DNA of 64,000 bases from Bacteroidales bacterium (GCA_024398365.1 JAKSJG010000001.1:1-64000), one strand, 5' to 3'; counted from the first letter of the stretch, positions 34,865 to 47,226 are shown. Made by a program: numbers and translations. The notes: generated from the letters alone by a model not told the origin.

Positions 34865-34896
34865 AGACAGGAGAGAGACTGCTCTCTCTCCTGTCT
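34865..34896 (-). terminator. Terminator of the collagen-like gene
   Basis: AGACAGGAGAGAG and CTCTCTCCTGTCT form a 13-bp stem; on the minus strand TTTTTTTATA follows. It lies 19 bases past the collagen-like stop codon. No clear promoter was found between it and the fimbrillin-like gene, so partial read-through may feed that operon. Confidence 0.85.
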
Positions 34897-34915
34897 GATA
34901 TGAAAGTTATAAACC

Positions 34916-37531
<2,616 letters not shown>

Positions 37532-37725
37532 TGAATTAGTTAATGATGTGTTAAACAATATTGTTGGTTTTGTTATTTCTTTTCAATGACCATAGGGGAC
37601 CCAATGAGCCCCGTCTTTAAGTCATCTGTGTTAATTTTCTTCCTTATACCTATATAATATATATGTCTGTTCGTCTCTTTCTTCTACAATCCACTTTTAG
37701 CCTAAAATGGATTTTGAATATATTT
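37532..37725 (-). promoter_or_regulatory. Long structured 5' leader of the collagen-like gene
   Basis: About 195 bases separate the predicted transcription start from the ATG. The leader can form a near-palindromic hairpin at 37688-37713 (AATCCA..TTTT with AAAATGGATT) close to its 5' end. A second structure at 37586-37625 has outer arms ATGAC/GTCAT and inner GGGG/CCCC. Between them is an AT-only stretch. It matches no riboswitch I know. Upstream of it, 37763-37877 is AT-rich with no gene. Confidence 0.45.
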
Positions 37726-37731
37726 TAGTGG

Positions 37732-37762
37732 CAAAGATAGAATTATTTTTCAAATACAACAA
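37732..37762 (-). promoter_or_regulatory. Promoter of the collagen-like gene
   Basis: Minus-strand TTG (37760-37762), a 20-base spacer and a consensus TATCTTTG (37732-37739). Confidence 0.65.
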
Positions 37763-37877
37763 CATTTTTGTGCAATTCTTGGCCCTCGACAAGAGGCATA
37801 ATCATACTTCTGCCACGCTTTTTTTTATAGATGCGATAACCCCGCCGAATGTTGAGTCATTATTCTGCTTTTTTGCG

Positions 37878-37885
37878 TATTTTTG
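37878..37885 (+). promoter_or_regulatory. -7 box of the flippase-dut-murF operon
   Basis: TATTTTTG lies 20 bases before ATG 37906 and rules out earlier in-frame starts. A GTTG at 37851-37854 is 23 bases upstream, slightly far for a -33 element. Confidence 0.5.
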
Positions 37886-37905
37886 TAAAGAAAATAACAC
37901 TTGAA

Positions 37906-39399
37906 ATGTCAAATCCTCTGAAACAACTGGCGGGCGAGACCGCCATTTACGGAATGAGCACGATTCTGGCGAGAATCGTAAATTTCCTGCTGGTGCCGCT
38001 ATATACCCGAGTGCTGCTGCAGTCCGACTACGGTGTGGTCACGGAGTTCATGGCTTACATAGCCATACTTCAGGTGGTTCTCACCCTCGGCCTCGAGACG
38101 GGATGCTTCCGCTTCGCCAGCAGGGAAGGCGTGGATACCAACAAGGTGTTCTCCAACGCGTTCATGACGGTACTGGCGATATGCTCGGTATTCCTGATCG
38201 CAATATCGCTTTTCTCAGGCGACATCTCATCGGCCCTGGGCTATGACGGCTTCGGGAAGGTTATTATATATGTAGGTGCGATACTTCTCATTGACAATAC
38301 CACTGCCATCATCTTCGCGCGACTCAGGTATGAGCACAAGGCGCTGAAGTTCGCAGTCATCAAGACTCTGAAGATATTCACGGAGGTGGGAGCCAACCTG
38401 CTGCTCTATCTGGTGATGCCGGCACGCTTCGCTGCCAATCCGGATCACTGGCTGCTCAATTTTGTCAGTGCGACGCCGGATTTCACCTATGCCATCTTTG
38501 CCATCTTCGTGAGCTGCCTGCTCTGCCTGGTCCTTCTGCTTCCGGACATCTGTGCGCTCCGCTTCAGATATGACGGCAAGCTCTGGAAAGAGCTGTTGCT
38601 CTACAGTATCCCTCTCATGATCGCCGGACTTCCGGGCGTGCTCAACGACTTCCTGGACCGCGTGCTGATGCGTTTTCTCAATGCTGATCCGGCAATGTGG
38701 CGCGCCGACCTGGGCGTCTATCAGGCCGGAGTCAAGATAGCGGTGATAATGTCTCTCTTCATACAGATGTTCCGCTATGCGGCCGAACCGTTCTTCTTCC
38801 AGAGACAGAAGGACAAGGGCAGCAAGGAGCTCTACGCGAAGGTGATGAACTATTTCGTGGCATTCTGCATGTTCGCCTTCCTCTTCGTGATGCTCTACAT
38901 GGACGAGATCGGTCTGCTGCTCGGCAAGAATTTCCGGGCAGGACTCTCCATCGCACCTGTGATGCTCATGGCATACGTGATGCTGGGCATGCTTTTCAAT
39001 GTCAATATGTGGTACAAGCTCAGCGGAAAGACCGGCTTTGCAATATGGGTGACGCTCGCCGGACTGGTGGTGACAATCGTAGTCAACGTGCTGTTCATGC
39101 CGCGCTTCTCATATCATGCCGCAGCCTGGGGCCATCTGGCAAGTTATGCCGTAATGCTGCTCATCAGCACACTGCTCGGCAACAAGTACTACCGCATACC
39201 TTACAGATGGGGCATGATCGCCGCCTTCATAGGTCTCGGTCTCGGTATCTGGGCGCTCAGCATGGTGCTGCCTCAGATGTCCATGTGGCCTAAGCTCGGC
39301 GTGCATACCCTGCTGATAATCGTTTATATCGTTTGCGCTGGCGCGCTCATATTATTAACCAACAAACGCAAGACTAATGAAAGTGCGAATTGTCAATAA
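37906..39399 (+). CDS. Polysaccharide flippase (MOP superfamily, Wzx/PST-like)
   Basis: An integral membrane protein of 497 residues with about 12-14 hydrophobic segments. The N-terminus [20 protein letters not shown] and the segment [10 protein letters not shown] are typical of polysaccharide exporters of the MOP superfamily, which flip lipid-linked sugars across the inner membrane. No polysaccharide cluster surrounds it; instead it leads an operon with dut and murF, so its substrate could be an envelope glycan precursor. It overlaps dut by 23 bases in another frame. Confidence 0.88.
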   Translation: MSNPLKQLAGETAIYGMSTILARIVNFLLVPLYTRVLLQSDYGVVTEFMAYIAILQVVLTLGLETGCFRFASREGVDTNKVFSNAFMTVLAICSVFLIAISLFSGDISSALGYDGFGKVIIYVGAILLIDNTTAIIFARLRYEHKALKFAVIKTLKIFTEVGANLLLYLVMPARFAANPDHWLLNFVSATPDFTYAIFAIFVSCLLCLVLLLPDICALRFRYDGKLWKELLLYSIPLMIAGLPGVLNDFLDRVLMRFLNADPAMWRADLGVYQAGVKIAVIMSLFIQMFRYAAEPFFFQRQKDKGSKELYAKVMNYFVAFCMFAFLFVMLYMDEIGLLLGKNFRAGLSIAPVMLMAYVMLGMLFNVNMWYKLSGKTGFAIWVTLAGLVVTIVVNVLFMPRFSYHAAAWGHLASYAVMLLISTLLGNKYYRIPYRWGMIAAFIGLGLGIWALSMVLPQMSMWPKLGVHTLLIIVYIVCAGALILLTNKRKTNESANCQ

Positions 39400-39811
39400 A
39401 TCTGCATTTCCGACCCCGGAATATGCCACTGTGCAGTCTGCCGGCATGGACCTTAAGGCTGACATCACCGAACCGCTGACGCTGGGCATGCTGGAGCGTG
39501 CCATGGTGCCGACTGGCATTTTCATTGAGCTGCCGGTCGGATATGAGGCGCAGGTCAGGCCGCGCAGCGGACTTGCCGCCAAGTACGGCATCAGCGTGAC
39601 CAACAGCCCGGGCACCATCGACGCCGATTACAGAGGGGAGATCAAGGTGCTGCTGATCAATCTCTCGAAAGATCCGTTCACCATCAACCCCGGTGAGAGG
39701 ATTGCCCAGATGGTCATAGCACGTCACGAGAAAGTGGAGTGGGAGGAGGTTGAGACCCTCGAGGATACAGAGCGCGGAGCCGGCGGATTCGGCTCGACAG
39801 GAAGAGTATAG
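39377..39811 (+). CDS. dut: Deoxyuridine triphosphatase
   Basis: Hydrolyses dUTP to dUMP, keeping uracil out of DNA and supplying dTMP synthesis. All trimeric dUTPase motifs are present: [43 protein letters not shown] and the C-terminal arm [11 protein letters not shown]. 144 residues is the standard length. The start lies inside the end of the flippase gene (23-base overlap), and murF follows after 2 bases. Confidence 0.97.
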   Translation: MKVRIVNKSAFPTPEYATVQSAGMDLKADITEPLTLGMLERAMVPTGIFIELPVGYEAQVRPRSGLAAKYGISVTNSPGTIDADYRGEIKVLLINLSKDPFTINPGERIAQMVIARHEKVEWEEVETLEDTERGAGGFGSTGRV

Positions 39812-39813
39812 AA

Positions 39814-41133
39814 ATGATATCGATAGAAGAACTTTACAAACTGCTGCGCAAGTGCACGGGAGTGACCACTGACAGCCGCAACATCACTGAAGGTGCAATC
39901 TTTTTCGCCCTCAAGGGCGAATCTTTCGACGGTAATGATTTCGCCGTGAAGGCTCTCGAGGCCGGTGCGAAGTACGCCGTGGTGGACCGTCCTTCCCTGG
40001 AAGGCGCGAATGTCAGGGGACGCAGGTACTGCATCGTAGTGGAGAATGTCCTCCAGACTCTCCAGAAGCTCGCCGCGTATCACCGCAGGCAGTTCGACAT
40101 ACCTGTTGTGGGCATAACGGGCACCAACGGCAAGACCACCACGAAGGAACTCATCAACGCCGTGCTTTCGAAGAAGTACCGCACTGTTGCGACCAAGGGC
40201 AATTTCAACAACCATATCGGTGTACCGCTGACGGTTTTCGGCATTAACGAGAAGACCGAGCTCGCCATCATAGAGATGGGCGCCAGCGCTCCCGGTGAGA
40301 TCGCTGACCTGGTGAAGATATCCCAGCCGACCTGCGGCATCGTCACCAATGTGGGCAAGGCTCACCTTCTTGGTTTCGGGTCATTCGAGACTGTCAAGAA
40401 GACCAAGGGCGAGCTGTATGACTATCTAAGGCAGAAGGGCGGTCTGGTGTTCTACAACGTGGACAACCCTGTGCTTCAGGATATGGTCGCTTCGCGCAAC
40501 GGTCTGGTGACTGAAAAGTTCGGAGTGAAATACAACAACGCCCAGGTCCTGCCGTCCACCGCTGAACAGCCTTATCTCAGCATAAGGCTTGACGGCCGTG
40601 ACGCTCCGCTTGCCACCAGGCTCGTAGGTGCGTACAATGCCGACAATGTGCTTGCGGCCCTCACCATAGGCCGGTACTTCAATGTACCCGAGCAGGATGC
40701 CGCCGCTGCCATCGCCAGCTATACTCCGGCGAATGACCGTTCTCAGTATGTGAAGACGGCCTCCAACAATCTCATCGTCGATACCTACAACGCCAACCCT
40801 ACAAGCATGTCTGCGGCCCTGGACAATTTCGCCGCAACGGCATTCGATGGCAAGGCCTTGATACTCGGGGATATGCTGGAGCTCGGAGAAACATCCGTGG
40901 AGGAGCACCGGAGCATACTTGAGAAGGCCTGCGCCATCTCAGACCTCATCTATCTTGTGGGTGACGAATTCAGAAAGGCTTCCGCCCTTGTGGAGACCAG
41001 CGCCACTGTTATCTGTTACGGGACTTCGGCTGAACTCAGGGCTGCGCTTGAGGCGGAGCCGGTGTCAGGCCGCACCATCCTCATCAAGGGGTCGCACGGC
41101 ATCCACCTCGAGAAACTTCCGGAAGTGCTGTAG
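39814..41133 (+). CDS. murF: UDP-MurNAc-tripeptide--D-Ala-D-Ala ligase
   Basis: Adds D-Ala-D-Ala to the UDP-MurNAc-tripeptide, the last cytoplasmic step of the peptidoglycan precursor. The ATP-binding loop GITGTNGKTTTKE is at about 105-117, and the Mur ligase central and C-terminal domains follow (IIEMGASAPGEIADL, DTYNANPTSM, LGDMLELG). The 439-residue length fits. It ends the flippase-dut-murF operon and converges on the glycosyltransferase gene; a GC-rich inverted repeat in the gap lacks a T tract. Confidence 0.95.
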   Translation: MISIEELYKLLRKCTGVTTDSRNITEGAIFFALKGESFDGNDFAVKALEAGAKYAVVDRPSLEGANVRGRRYCIVVENVLQTLQKLAAYHRRQFDIPVVGITGTNGKTTTKELINAVLSKKYRTVATKGNFNNHIGVPLTVFGINEKTELAIIEMGASAPGEIADLVKISQPTCGIVTNVGKAHLLGFGSFETVKKTKGELYDYLRQKGGLVFYNVDNPVLQDMVASRNGLVTEKFGVKYNNAQVLPSTAEQPYLSIRLDGRDAPLATRLVGAYNADNVLAALTIGRYFNVPEQDAAAAIASYTPANDRSQYVKTASNNLIVDTYNANPTSMSAALDNFAATAFDGKALILGDMLELGETSVEEHRSILEKACAISDLIYLVGDEFRKASALVETSATVICYGTSAELRAALEAEPVSGRTILIKGSHGIHLEKLPEVL

Positions 41134-41176
41134 CTGATCCAACCGCCGGCTGGCGGTCGGTCAGGGCTGGGGTCAA

Positions 41177-42205
41177 TCAGAAATCCAGCTGATCGAAGGT
41201 GAGTTTCTTCCCGCTGCGGAAGAAACTGAGCACTATACTCTTGTCATAGAGACCGATGTTGTTGCTCTCCTCTTCAAAAGGGGACTGCTCTTCGGCCATC
41301 TTCATCCTGCGGTAGTCGCGGTGCGCCCTGCACACGGCACGGAAAGACGCCCAGCGTCCGGTCAGGAGATAGATGAACGCCGATGCGAGATCCATCGCCT
41401 TGCGTGTGGTGATGCGTCCTGCGCGTATCTTCTCAGGCAGGTTCTTGTAAAGCATCAGCAGGTTGTTGCGGTAGTTGAGATAGAGCTTGTGAGGCGAGTC
41501 GTTAGGCAGGGTGCCGCCGCCGAGGTGATAAACCTTCGACTGCGGGATGCACCATACCTGGTATCCGAGCAGTTTCGCCCTCCAGCAGAGGTCAATCTCC
41601 TCCATGTGCGCGAAAAAGGCCTCGTCGAGTCCGCCGAGGTGATGGTAGAGGGATGCGCGTATCATCATGCATGCCCCCGTGGCCCAGAATACCTCCTTCT
41701 CGCTGTCATATTGTCCGTGGTCCTTCTCAATGTTGGAAAGAATGCGGCCGCGGCAGAAAGGGTAGCCGTATCTGTCAATGAATCCTCCGGCCGCGCCTGC
41801 ATATTCGAATGTGCCCCGGTCGGCGATGGACAGTATCTTCGGCTGGCATATTCCGACTTCCGGATGCTCTTCCATATACTCGAAGAGCGGTTCGATCCAT
41901 CCGTCCGGGGTGTCGATATCGGAGTTGAGCAGAATATAATAATCCGCCTCCACTGACTTGAGAGCCCGGTTGTAACCGCCTGTGAATCCGTAATTCTTGT
42001 CCAGCGGCACGGTTTCCACCTGCGGGAATTCCTTCTCCAGCCAGTCCAGGGATCCGTCGGTGGAGCCGTTGTCGGCCACAACCACAAAGGCGTTGTCGCC
42101 GCTGTCGCCCCCGCCGAAGGCTGCAGTGGAACTGATGACCTGCGGGAGATACTCCTGCATCATCTTGAGCCCGTTCCAATTGAGTATGACGACCGCTATG
42201 TCCAT
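41177..42205 (-). CDS. Family 2 glycosyltransferase
   Basis: A 342-residue GT-A glycosyltransferase: DIAVVILNWNG at the start, VVADNGSTDGSLDW for nucleotide binding, LLNSDIDTPDGW carrying the DxD-like metal site, and ATGACMMIRASLY. It resembles rhamnosyltransferase-type GT2 enzymes that build surface glycans; donor and acceptor are unknown. No membrane segment was obvious. Its ATG overlaps the atpG stop by one base (TAATG), so it is translated behind the ATP synthase operon, an odd partner with no clear functional link. Confidence 0.88.
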   Translation of the reverse strand: MDIAVVILNWNGLKMMQEYLPQVISSTAAFGGGDSGDNAFVVVADNGSTDGSLDWLEKEFPQVETVPLDKNYGFTGGYNRALKSVEADYYILLNSDIDTPDGWIEPLFEYMEEHPEVGICQPKILSIADRGTFEYAGAAGGFIDRYGYPFCRGRILSNIEKDHGQYDSEKEVFWATGACMMIRASLYHHLGGLDEAFFAHMEEIDLCWRAKLLGYQVWCIPQSKVYHLGGGTLPNDSPHKLYLNYRNNLLMLYKNLPEKIRAGRITTRKAMDLASAFIYLLTGRWASFRAVCRAHRDYRRMKMAEEQSPFEEESNNIGLYDKSIVLSFFRSGKKLTFDQLDF

Positions 42206-43074
42206 TATTGCATTGTTCCTCCAACGATATCGAGGAGTTCCTCGGTGATCTTCTGCTGACGGCCCTTGTTGTATTCGAGTGTGAGGCCCTGAAGTATCTC
42301 TTCTCCGTTGTCTGTCGCGGTCTGCATTGCGACCGTCCTGGCGGCGTGCTCCGCGGCTATGGTGTCAAGCAGGGTCGTGTACATGGCGAGCCTGAGCACC
42401 TTCGGCAGCAGGGCGTCCACCATCTCGTCCTTGGTCGGCTCGACAATGTATTCCTCCCAATCCTCATCTTCGTCATGCTGCGCGGCCTCGACGCTTTTCA
42501 TAGGCAGATATGTGCTGATGACGGTTTTCTGCGAGGCGGTGGAGATGAAATGGTTATAAATGAGTTCTATGCGGCTGTATCTGCCCTCGAGGAAGGCATC
42601 GCAGAGCGTCTGGGCCAATTCGGCCGCGCCTTCGTAAGAGCAGTGGCTGAGCAGGGTGGCGTGGTCGGTTTCGAAGTTGAAGCCGTCCCTGCGCAGGGCT
42701 TCGGCCATCTTCTTGCCCACGGCGATCACTTCCACGCCGCGCTTGTCCTCCCCGCTGACGGCCCTGATGCGGGAGCGCACCTCGCGTATGGCGTTGGCGT
42801 TGAATCCTCCGCAGAGCGAGGAGTTGGACGAGAAGGCGACTATCAGAACGGGCGCGTCCGGATTGCCGGACATATACGCTGCCATCCTGTCGGCGGCGCT
42901 GCCGGCCAGTTCGGAGAGCATGCCGTTGAGCTGCTGCTCGTATGGCAGCATGTTCTCAATGGCATTCTGTGACTTGTGGAGCTTGGCCGAAGCCACCATC
43001 TTCATGGCGGATGTGATCTTCAGCGTGCTCTTGACAGAGGCTATCCTGTTTTTTATCTCCTTCAGCGAGGCCAT
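42205..43074 (-). CDS. atpG: ATP synthase gamma subunit
   Basis: The central rotor shaft of F1. Both conserved termini are present: ASLKEIKNRIASVKSTLKIT at the N-terminus, and the C-terminal helix ending in YNKGRQQKITEELLDIVGG, which sits inside the alpha/beta ring. The 289-residue length is normal. It lies 9 bases after atpA and its stop overlaps the glycosyltransferase start. Confidence 0.96.
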   Translation of the reverse strand: MASLKEIKNRIASVKSTLKITSAMKMVASAKLHKSQNAIENMLPYEQQLNGMLSELAGSAADRMAAYMSGNPDAPVLIVAFSSNSSLCGGFNANAIREVRSRIRAVSGEDKRGVEVIAVGKKMAEALRRDGFNFETDHATLLSHCSYEGAAELAQTLCDAFLEGRYSRIELIYNHFISTASQKTVISTYLPMKSVEAAQHDEDEDWEEYIVEPTKDEMVDALLPKVLRLAMYTTLLDTIAAEHAARTVAMQTATDNGEEILQGLTLEYNKGRQQKITEELLDIVGGTMQ

Positions 43075-43083
43075 GGTCGTGGA

Positions 43084-44664
43084 TTATTTCATTGATTCCG
43101 CAACTGCTGCGGCTTCGGATTCAATTACAGCCGTGAGGCTGTCGTCAAGCTTGCCGGATGCCAGCGTGTCGAGGATATCCTGATGTGTTGCCCTCATCCT
43201 GTCGAGGAAAAGGGTCTGGAATTCCTTGACCTGAGCGATGGCGATATCCTTCATCAGTGCGTGTGTACCGCAGTAGAGTATGGCGATCTGTTCGCCGACA
43301 GGCATAGGGCTGTACTGAGGCTGAATGAGCAGCTGGTTGTTCTTGCGGCCCTTGTCCAGGGTCATCTCCGTGATCTTGTCCACGTCGCTGCTGAACTTCG
43401 AGAAGGCCTCGAGCTCGTTGTACTGCGCCTGTTCCATCTTGAGGGTGCCGGCCACCTTCTTCATGCTCTTGACCTGCGCGCTGCCGCCGACTCGGGATAC
43501 GGAGATGCCGACATTGATGGCAGGGCGGAAGCCCTGGTTGAAGAGAGCCGACTCAAGGTATATCTGACCGTCGGTGATGGATATCACGTTGGTCGGGATG
43601 TATGCCGACACGTCGCCGGCCTGAGTCTCGATGATAGGCAGGGCGGTGAGGGAACCGCCGGCCTTGACCTTGCCCTTGAGGGAATCCGGGAGGTCATTCA
43701 TCTGTTCCGCAACTTCCTGCTGTCCGATGATCTTGGCAGCCCTCTCGAGCAGACGTGAGTGAAGATAGAACACGTCGCCAGGGTATGCCTCGCGGCCGGA
43801 AGGGCGGCGGAGGATGAGGGATACTTCGCGGTATGCCACGGCCTGCTTGGACAGGTCATCATACACCACCAGGGCATGGCGTCCTGTGTCGCGGAAGTAT
43901 TCGCCTATGGCCGCACCTGCGAAAGGTGCGAAATACTGCAGTGCGGCAGGATCTGCTGCGGTGGCCGCCACGACGACGGTGTAGTCCATTGCTCCTCTGG
44001 CGCGGAGGGTCTCGACTATGTTGGCCACAGTGGAGCCTTTCTGTCCGACTGCAACGTAGATGCAATATACAGGGTCTCCCTTGAGGAAACCTTCTCTCTG
44101 ATTGATGATGGTGTCAATGGCTATGGCTGTCTTGCCGGTCTGGCGGTCACCGATGATCAGCTCTCTCTGTCCTCGGCCGATAGGAATCATCGCATCGACG
44201 GACTTGAGGCCGGTCTGGAGAGGTTCCTTCACAGGCTGGCGGAATATGACGCCCGGAGCCTTGCGCTCGAGAGGCATTTCCGTAAGTTCGCCCTCGATGT
44301 TGCCCAGGCCGTCAAGAGGATTGCCGAGAGGATCGACCACGCGGCCGAGCATCTGCTCGCCCACGTTGATGGAGGCGATGCGGCCTGTCCTGCGTACGAC
44401 CATGTTTTCCTTTACCAGGTCGGTCGGGCCGAGGAGCACCGCTCCCACATTGTCCTCCTCGAGGTTCATCACCACGGCCATAACGCCGTTCTCGAACTCC
44501 AGCAGTTCACCTGCTTCAGCCTTGTTGAGGCCGTGTATGCGGGCTACTCCGTCGCTGATCTGGAGCACGGTGCCGATCTCCTCGAATTGAAGTGAATTGT
44601 CAATACCCTTGAGCTGGCTGAGAAGGATATCGGATATTTCGCTTGGTTTGATAGTTTGCGCCAT
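43084..44664 (-). CDS. atpA: ATP synthase alpha subunit
   Basis: The non-catalytic nucleotide-binding subunit of F1. The Walker A loop GDRQTGKT is near residue 170, and the signature [17 protein letters not shown] is near 365. 526 residues is slightly longer than the usual ~510. The start overlaps the atpH stop by one base. Confidence 0.97.
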   Translation of the reverse strand: MAQTIKPSEISDILLSQLKGIDNSLQFEEIGTVLQISDGVARIHGLNKAEAGELLEFENGVMAVVMNLEEDNVGAVLLGPTDLVKENMVVRRTGRIASINVGEQMLGRVVDPLGNPLDGLGNIEGELTEMPLERKAPGVIFRQPVKEPLQTGLKSVDAMIPIGRGQRELIIGDRQTGKTAIAIDTIINQREGFLKGDPVYCIYVAVGQKGSTVANIVETLRARGAMDYTVVVAATAADPAALQYFAPFAGAAIGEYFRDTGRHALVVYDDLSKQAVAYREVSLILRRPSGREAYPGDVFYLHSRLLERAAKIIGQQEVAEQMNDLPDSLKGKVKAGGSLTALPIIETQAGDVSAYIPTNVISITDGQIYLESALFNQGFRPAINVGISVSRVGGSAQVKSMKKVAGTLKMEQAQYNELEAFSKFSSDVDKITEMTLDKGRKNNQLLIQPQYSPMPVGEQIAILYCGTHALMKDIAIAQVKEFQTLFLDRMRATHQDILDTLASGKLDDSLTAVIESEAAAVAESMK

Positions 44665-45140
44665 TACACTATTCTTTTGTTCTTTTCAATAAACTGACGG
44701 CGGATGTCCTCGATCTGGCGTGATACGCTCGCGTCCAGCATCATGTCATCCACCACAAGTATGAACCCCCCGATGATGTCGGGATCGACTTTGGAGTCGA
44801 TGATGACTTCACCTCCGAGTCTGTCCTCGAAGAGCTGCTTGATCCTCTGCTCCAGTTCCGGAGCGGCTATGGCTGTGGTCAGACGTATGTGGCGGCGGTT
44901 GAGCTGCTCATCATACAATCTGACAAAAGTGTTGAGTATCAGCTTGACGTACTCCAGCCTCCGGTTCCTGACCAGCAGTTCGATGAACTTGCTGAGTTCC
45001 GGGGCGAGAGGCCGGGGCATATTGTCAGGGTCGGCCAGCATGGTTGTGACCTGGGCATAGACATTGTCTCCTCCGCCGGTCTCGAGGACCAGCTTCAGCA
45101 ATGCCTTGGCATACCTTGATGTTATGACACCGGTGTTCAT
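44664..45140 (-). CDS. atpH: ATP synthase delta subunit
   Basis: The stator cap joining F1 to subunit b. A 158-residue protein with the family's opening [15 protein letters not shown] and closing [21 protein letters not shown] blocks. It is on the short side (E. coli 177). Its gene is coupled to atpA by a one-base overlap. Confidence 0.92.
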   Translation of the reverse strand: MNTGVITSRYAKALLKLVLETGGGDNVYAQVTTMLADPDNMPRPLAPELSKFIELLVRNRRLEYVKLILNTFVRLYDEQLNRRHIRLTTAIAAPELEQRIKQLFEDRLGGEVIIDSKVDPDIIGGFILVVDDMMLDASVSRQIEDIRRQFIEKNKRIV

Positions 45141-45143
45141 AGT

Positions 45144-45641
45144 TTAACTGAGCCTTGCCACTTCGTCAACCATCTTTGAGACCAGTTCGATCTGCTTGTC
45201 CTCGTCCCCGAGTTCCTTGCGGAGGACCTTCTCCGCCACGTTGACCGAGAGGACTGCGACTTCCCTGCGTATGTCGCGCAGGGCGCTTTCCTTCTCCGCG
45301 GCGATCTGGGTCCTGGCGTGGGCGAGCATCTTCTGAGTCTCGTCCTGAGCCTGGGCCTTGGCCTGCGCAATGATGCTGTCGCGGGCCTGGGAAGCCTCCT
45401 TGAGGATGCGGGCCTGTTCAGCCCTGGTCTCTTCCAGCATTTTCGCCTGCTGCTCCGCCATTTCGCCGAGCTTCTGTTCCGCTTCCTTTGCCATCCTGAT
45501 GCTGCCGGCAATGCGTTCGCTGCGCTTGTTCACCATGGAGGTGATAAGCGGGAAGCCGAACTTCGCCAGCACGAAGAACAGGATGGCGAATATAAGCGTC
45601 ATCCAGAAAAGCAGTCCGAAATCAGGTGTGATCAGAGACAT
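45144..45641 (-). CDS. atpF: ATP synthase b subunit
   Basis: The peripheral stalk of the synthase: one N-terminal membrane segment (about 8-28, LLFWMTLIFAILFFVLAKFGF) followed by a long charged helix rich in Ala, Glu, Gln and Lys. 165 residues is normal. It lies between atpE and atpH with gaps of 9 and 3 bases. Confidence 0.93.
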   Translation of the reverse strand: MSLITPDFGLLFWMTLIFAILFFVLAKFGFPLITSMVNKRSERIAGSIRMAKEAEQKLGEMAEQQAKMLEETRAEQARILKEASQARDSIIAQAKAQAQDETQKMLAHARTQIAAEKESALRDIRREVAVLSVNVAEKVLRKELGDEDKQIELVSKMVDEVARLS

Positions 45642-45650
45642 GGCCGGTGA

Positions 45651-45908
45651 TTAGAGGACGATTGCAAGGAGTGCGACTACGATTGCGAAAAGGCATGCGC
45701 CTTCCACAAGAGCGGCGACGATGATGGCGGTCATACGGTAGTTGCCGGCCTGTTCAGGCTGACGGGAGCCTGCCTCGAGTGCTGACTTACCGATTTTGCT
45801 GATGCCGAAAGCGGCTGCGAAAGCGGCTGCAGCGGCTGCGATGGCGGCACCGAATTTTCCCATGGCTGCACCTGCAGCTGCCTGGAGTAACATTGTAGAG
45901 AGTAACAT
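45651..45908 (-). CDS. atpE: ATP synthase c subunit
   Basis: The proteolipid that makes up the rotor ring. An 85-residue hairpin of two membrane helices joined by the RQPE loop (49-52). The ion-binding carboxylate is E69 in LVEGACL. The sodium-type partners, a Gln in helix 1 and Ser/Thr after the Glu, are absent (I36 and G70), which points to proton coupling. Helix 1 is unusually Ala rich. Confidence 0.95.
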   Translation of the reverse strand: MLLSTMLLQAAAGAAMGKFGAAIAAAAAAFAAAFGISKIGKSALEAGSRQPEQAGNYRMTAIIVAALVEGACLFAIVVALLAIVL

Positions 45909-45931
45909 AATATTGTTGATAGGTTGATTGG

Positions 45932-46999
45932 TTATTCTGTTTCAGGCTCCTGCCGTGACAGCCCGATGAACACGGCGGAGAGCATTGTAAATACATAAGC
46001 CTGGAGGAATGCCACGAGCAACTCGAGCACGTCCATGAATACTCCGAAAATGACCACGACTACGGACAGTCCGGAGTTGATGGCAGGACCGAGCGAGGCT
46101 GTGAGGAATATCATCGCCACGACACCCAGAAGCATTATATGGCCTGCGAGTATGTTGGCGAAGAGCCTGACCATAAGTGAGAACGGCTTGGTGAACATTC
46201 CCATTATCTCGATGACAGGCATCAGAGGTATGGCCTTGAGGAACACAGGCACGTCAGGCCAAAGTATATCTTTCCAGTAATGTTTGTTTCCGAATACGTT
46301 TATGGCTATGAAAGTGCACATGGCAAGCGCCAGTGTCACGGCTATGTTGCCCGTGATGTTGGCTCCGCCCGGGAAGAAAGGCACTATGCCGAGCAGGTTG
46401 TTGATGAAGATGAAGAAGAATGCCGTCAGCAGGTAAGGGGAGTACCTCTTGTAGTCCTTGCCTATGCTGTCCTTGATGATGTCATCCTCTATCATCGTGA
46501 TGACCATCTCCATCACGCCGGCGAAGCCCTGCGGGGCTTCCTCCATGGCATCGTGCTTGCGGTACCACCTGGCTGTGGAGAGTACTATCAGTATCAGCAG
46601 CAGGCTGCTGAACATTATGCCGGCCACGTTCTTGGTAATGGATATGTCCAACGGCTTCACGAGTCCGTCCGCTGTCTCTTCCACAAGCTTGCCTTCGTGC
46701 TTCTCGCCCGTTGCCGCGAGGCGGAATCCTTCGTAGACCTCGCCTTCCTCAATGTGCTTGGAGCTGAATGCGTGCCAGCCGGAAGTGCTGCTGTGCAGGA
46801 TGACAGGCAGGTGTATGGTGACGTGGTGTCCGTTGATGGTCGTGACATGCCATCCGTAGGAGTCGCCTATGTGTCCGAAAAGGTATTCCTTCATGTCCAG
46901 ACCGCCGCCTTTCTCAGCAGTGGTTGCGGCATGCGCCGTGACGGCGCATGCAGGGAGCAGCAGTGCAATGGTCAGAAGTATGATGCCTATTCGACGCAT
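45932..46999 (-). CDS. atpB: ATP synthase a subunit with N-terminal extension
   Basis: The stator channel of Fo. The essential arginine lies in FSLMVRLFANILAGH near the C-terminal third, and five to six membrane segments are visible. At 355 residues it is about 80-90 longer than E. coli subunit a: a signal-peptide-like start (MRRIGIILLTIALLLPACAV) and a soluble stretch of about 100 residues precede the first channel helix, a form I know from Bacteroidota. It overlaps atpC by 13 bases. Confidence 0.95.
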   Translation of the reverse strand: MRRIGIILLTIALLLPACAVTAHAATTAEKGGGLDMKEYLFGHIGDSYGWHVTTINGHHVTIHLPVILHSSTSGWHAFSSKHIEEGEVYEGFRLAATGEKHEGKLVEETADGLVKPLDISITKNVAGIMFSSLLLILIVLSTARWYRKHDAMEEAPQGFAGVMEMVITMIEDDIIKDSIGKDYKRYSPYLLTAFFFIFINNLLGIVPFFPGGANITGNIAVTLALAMCTFIAINVFGNKHYWKDILWPDVPVFLKAIPLMPVIEIMGMFTKPFSLMVRLFANILAGHIMLLGVVAMIFLTASLGPAINSGLSVVVVIFGVFMDVLELLVAFLQAYVFTMLSAVFIGLSRQEPETE

Positions 47000-47226
47000 A
47001 CGGTGATGGTGTTGTTCTTGATTGCGGCGAAGCCGCCCTTTATATCTATGGTGATGCGCTTGTCCTCACCTTCGATGTCATATCCTATGAATCCCTTCTC
47101 CAGCGAGCTCAGCAGCGGGGCGTGGTTTTCCAGCACCACGAAACGCCCCTTGGCGCCCGGGAGTTCCACCGCGCTGACTTCCCTGTCGAGAACGGTCTTT
47201 TCCGGAGAAAGAATGATGAGTCTCAT
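46987..47226 (-). CDS. atpC: ATP synthase epsilon subunit, short form
   Basis: A 79-residue protein with only the N-terminal beta-sandwich of epsilon (IILSPEKTVLDREVSAVELPG, LENHAPLLSSLEKG). The C-terminal helical hairpin, which in other bacteria blocks ATP hydrolysis and is part of the usual 130-140 residues, is absent. The beta sandwich is enough for the rotor-ring contact. It lies 2 bases after atpD and overlaps atpB by 13. Confidence 0.93.
   Translation of the reverse strand: MRLIILSPEKTVLDREVSAVELPGAKGRFVVLENHAPLLSSLEKGFIGYDIEGEDKRITIDIKGGFAAIKNNTITVCVE

Noticed and set aside
37906..39399. A capsular polysaccharide locus around the flippase
   Set aside because: Only the flippase is present; dut and murF follow, and the single glycosyltransferase belongs to the opposite-strand ATP synthase operon.
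41142..41157. Inverted repeat ACCGCC/GGCGGT between murF and the glycosyltransferase
   Set aside because: A short GC-rich stem without a T tract on either strand; not enough to call a terminator.
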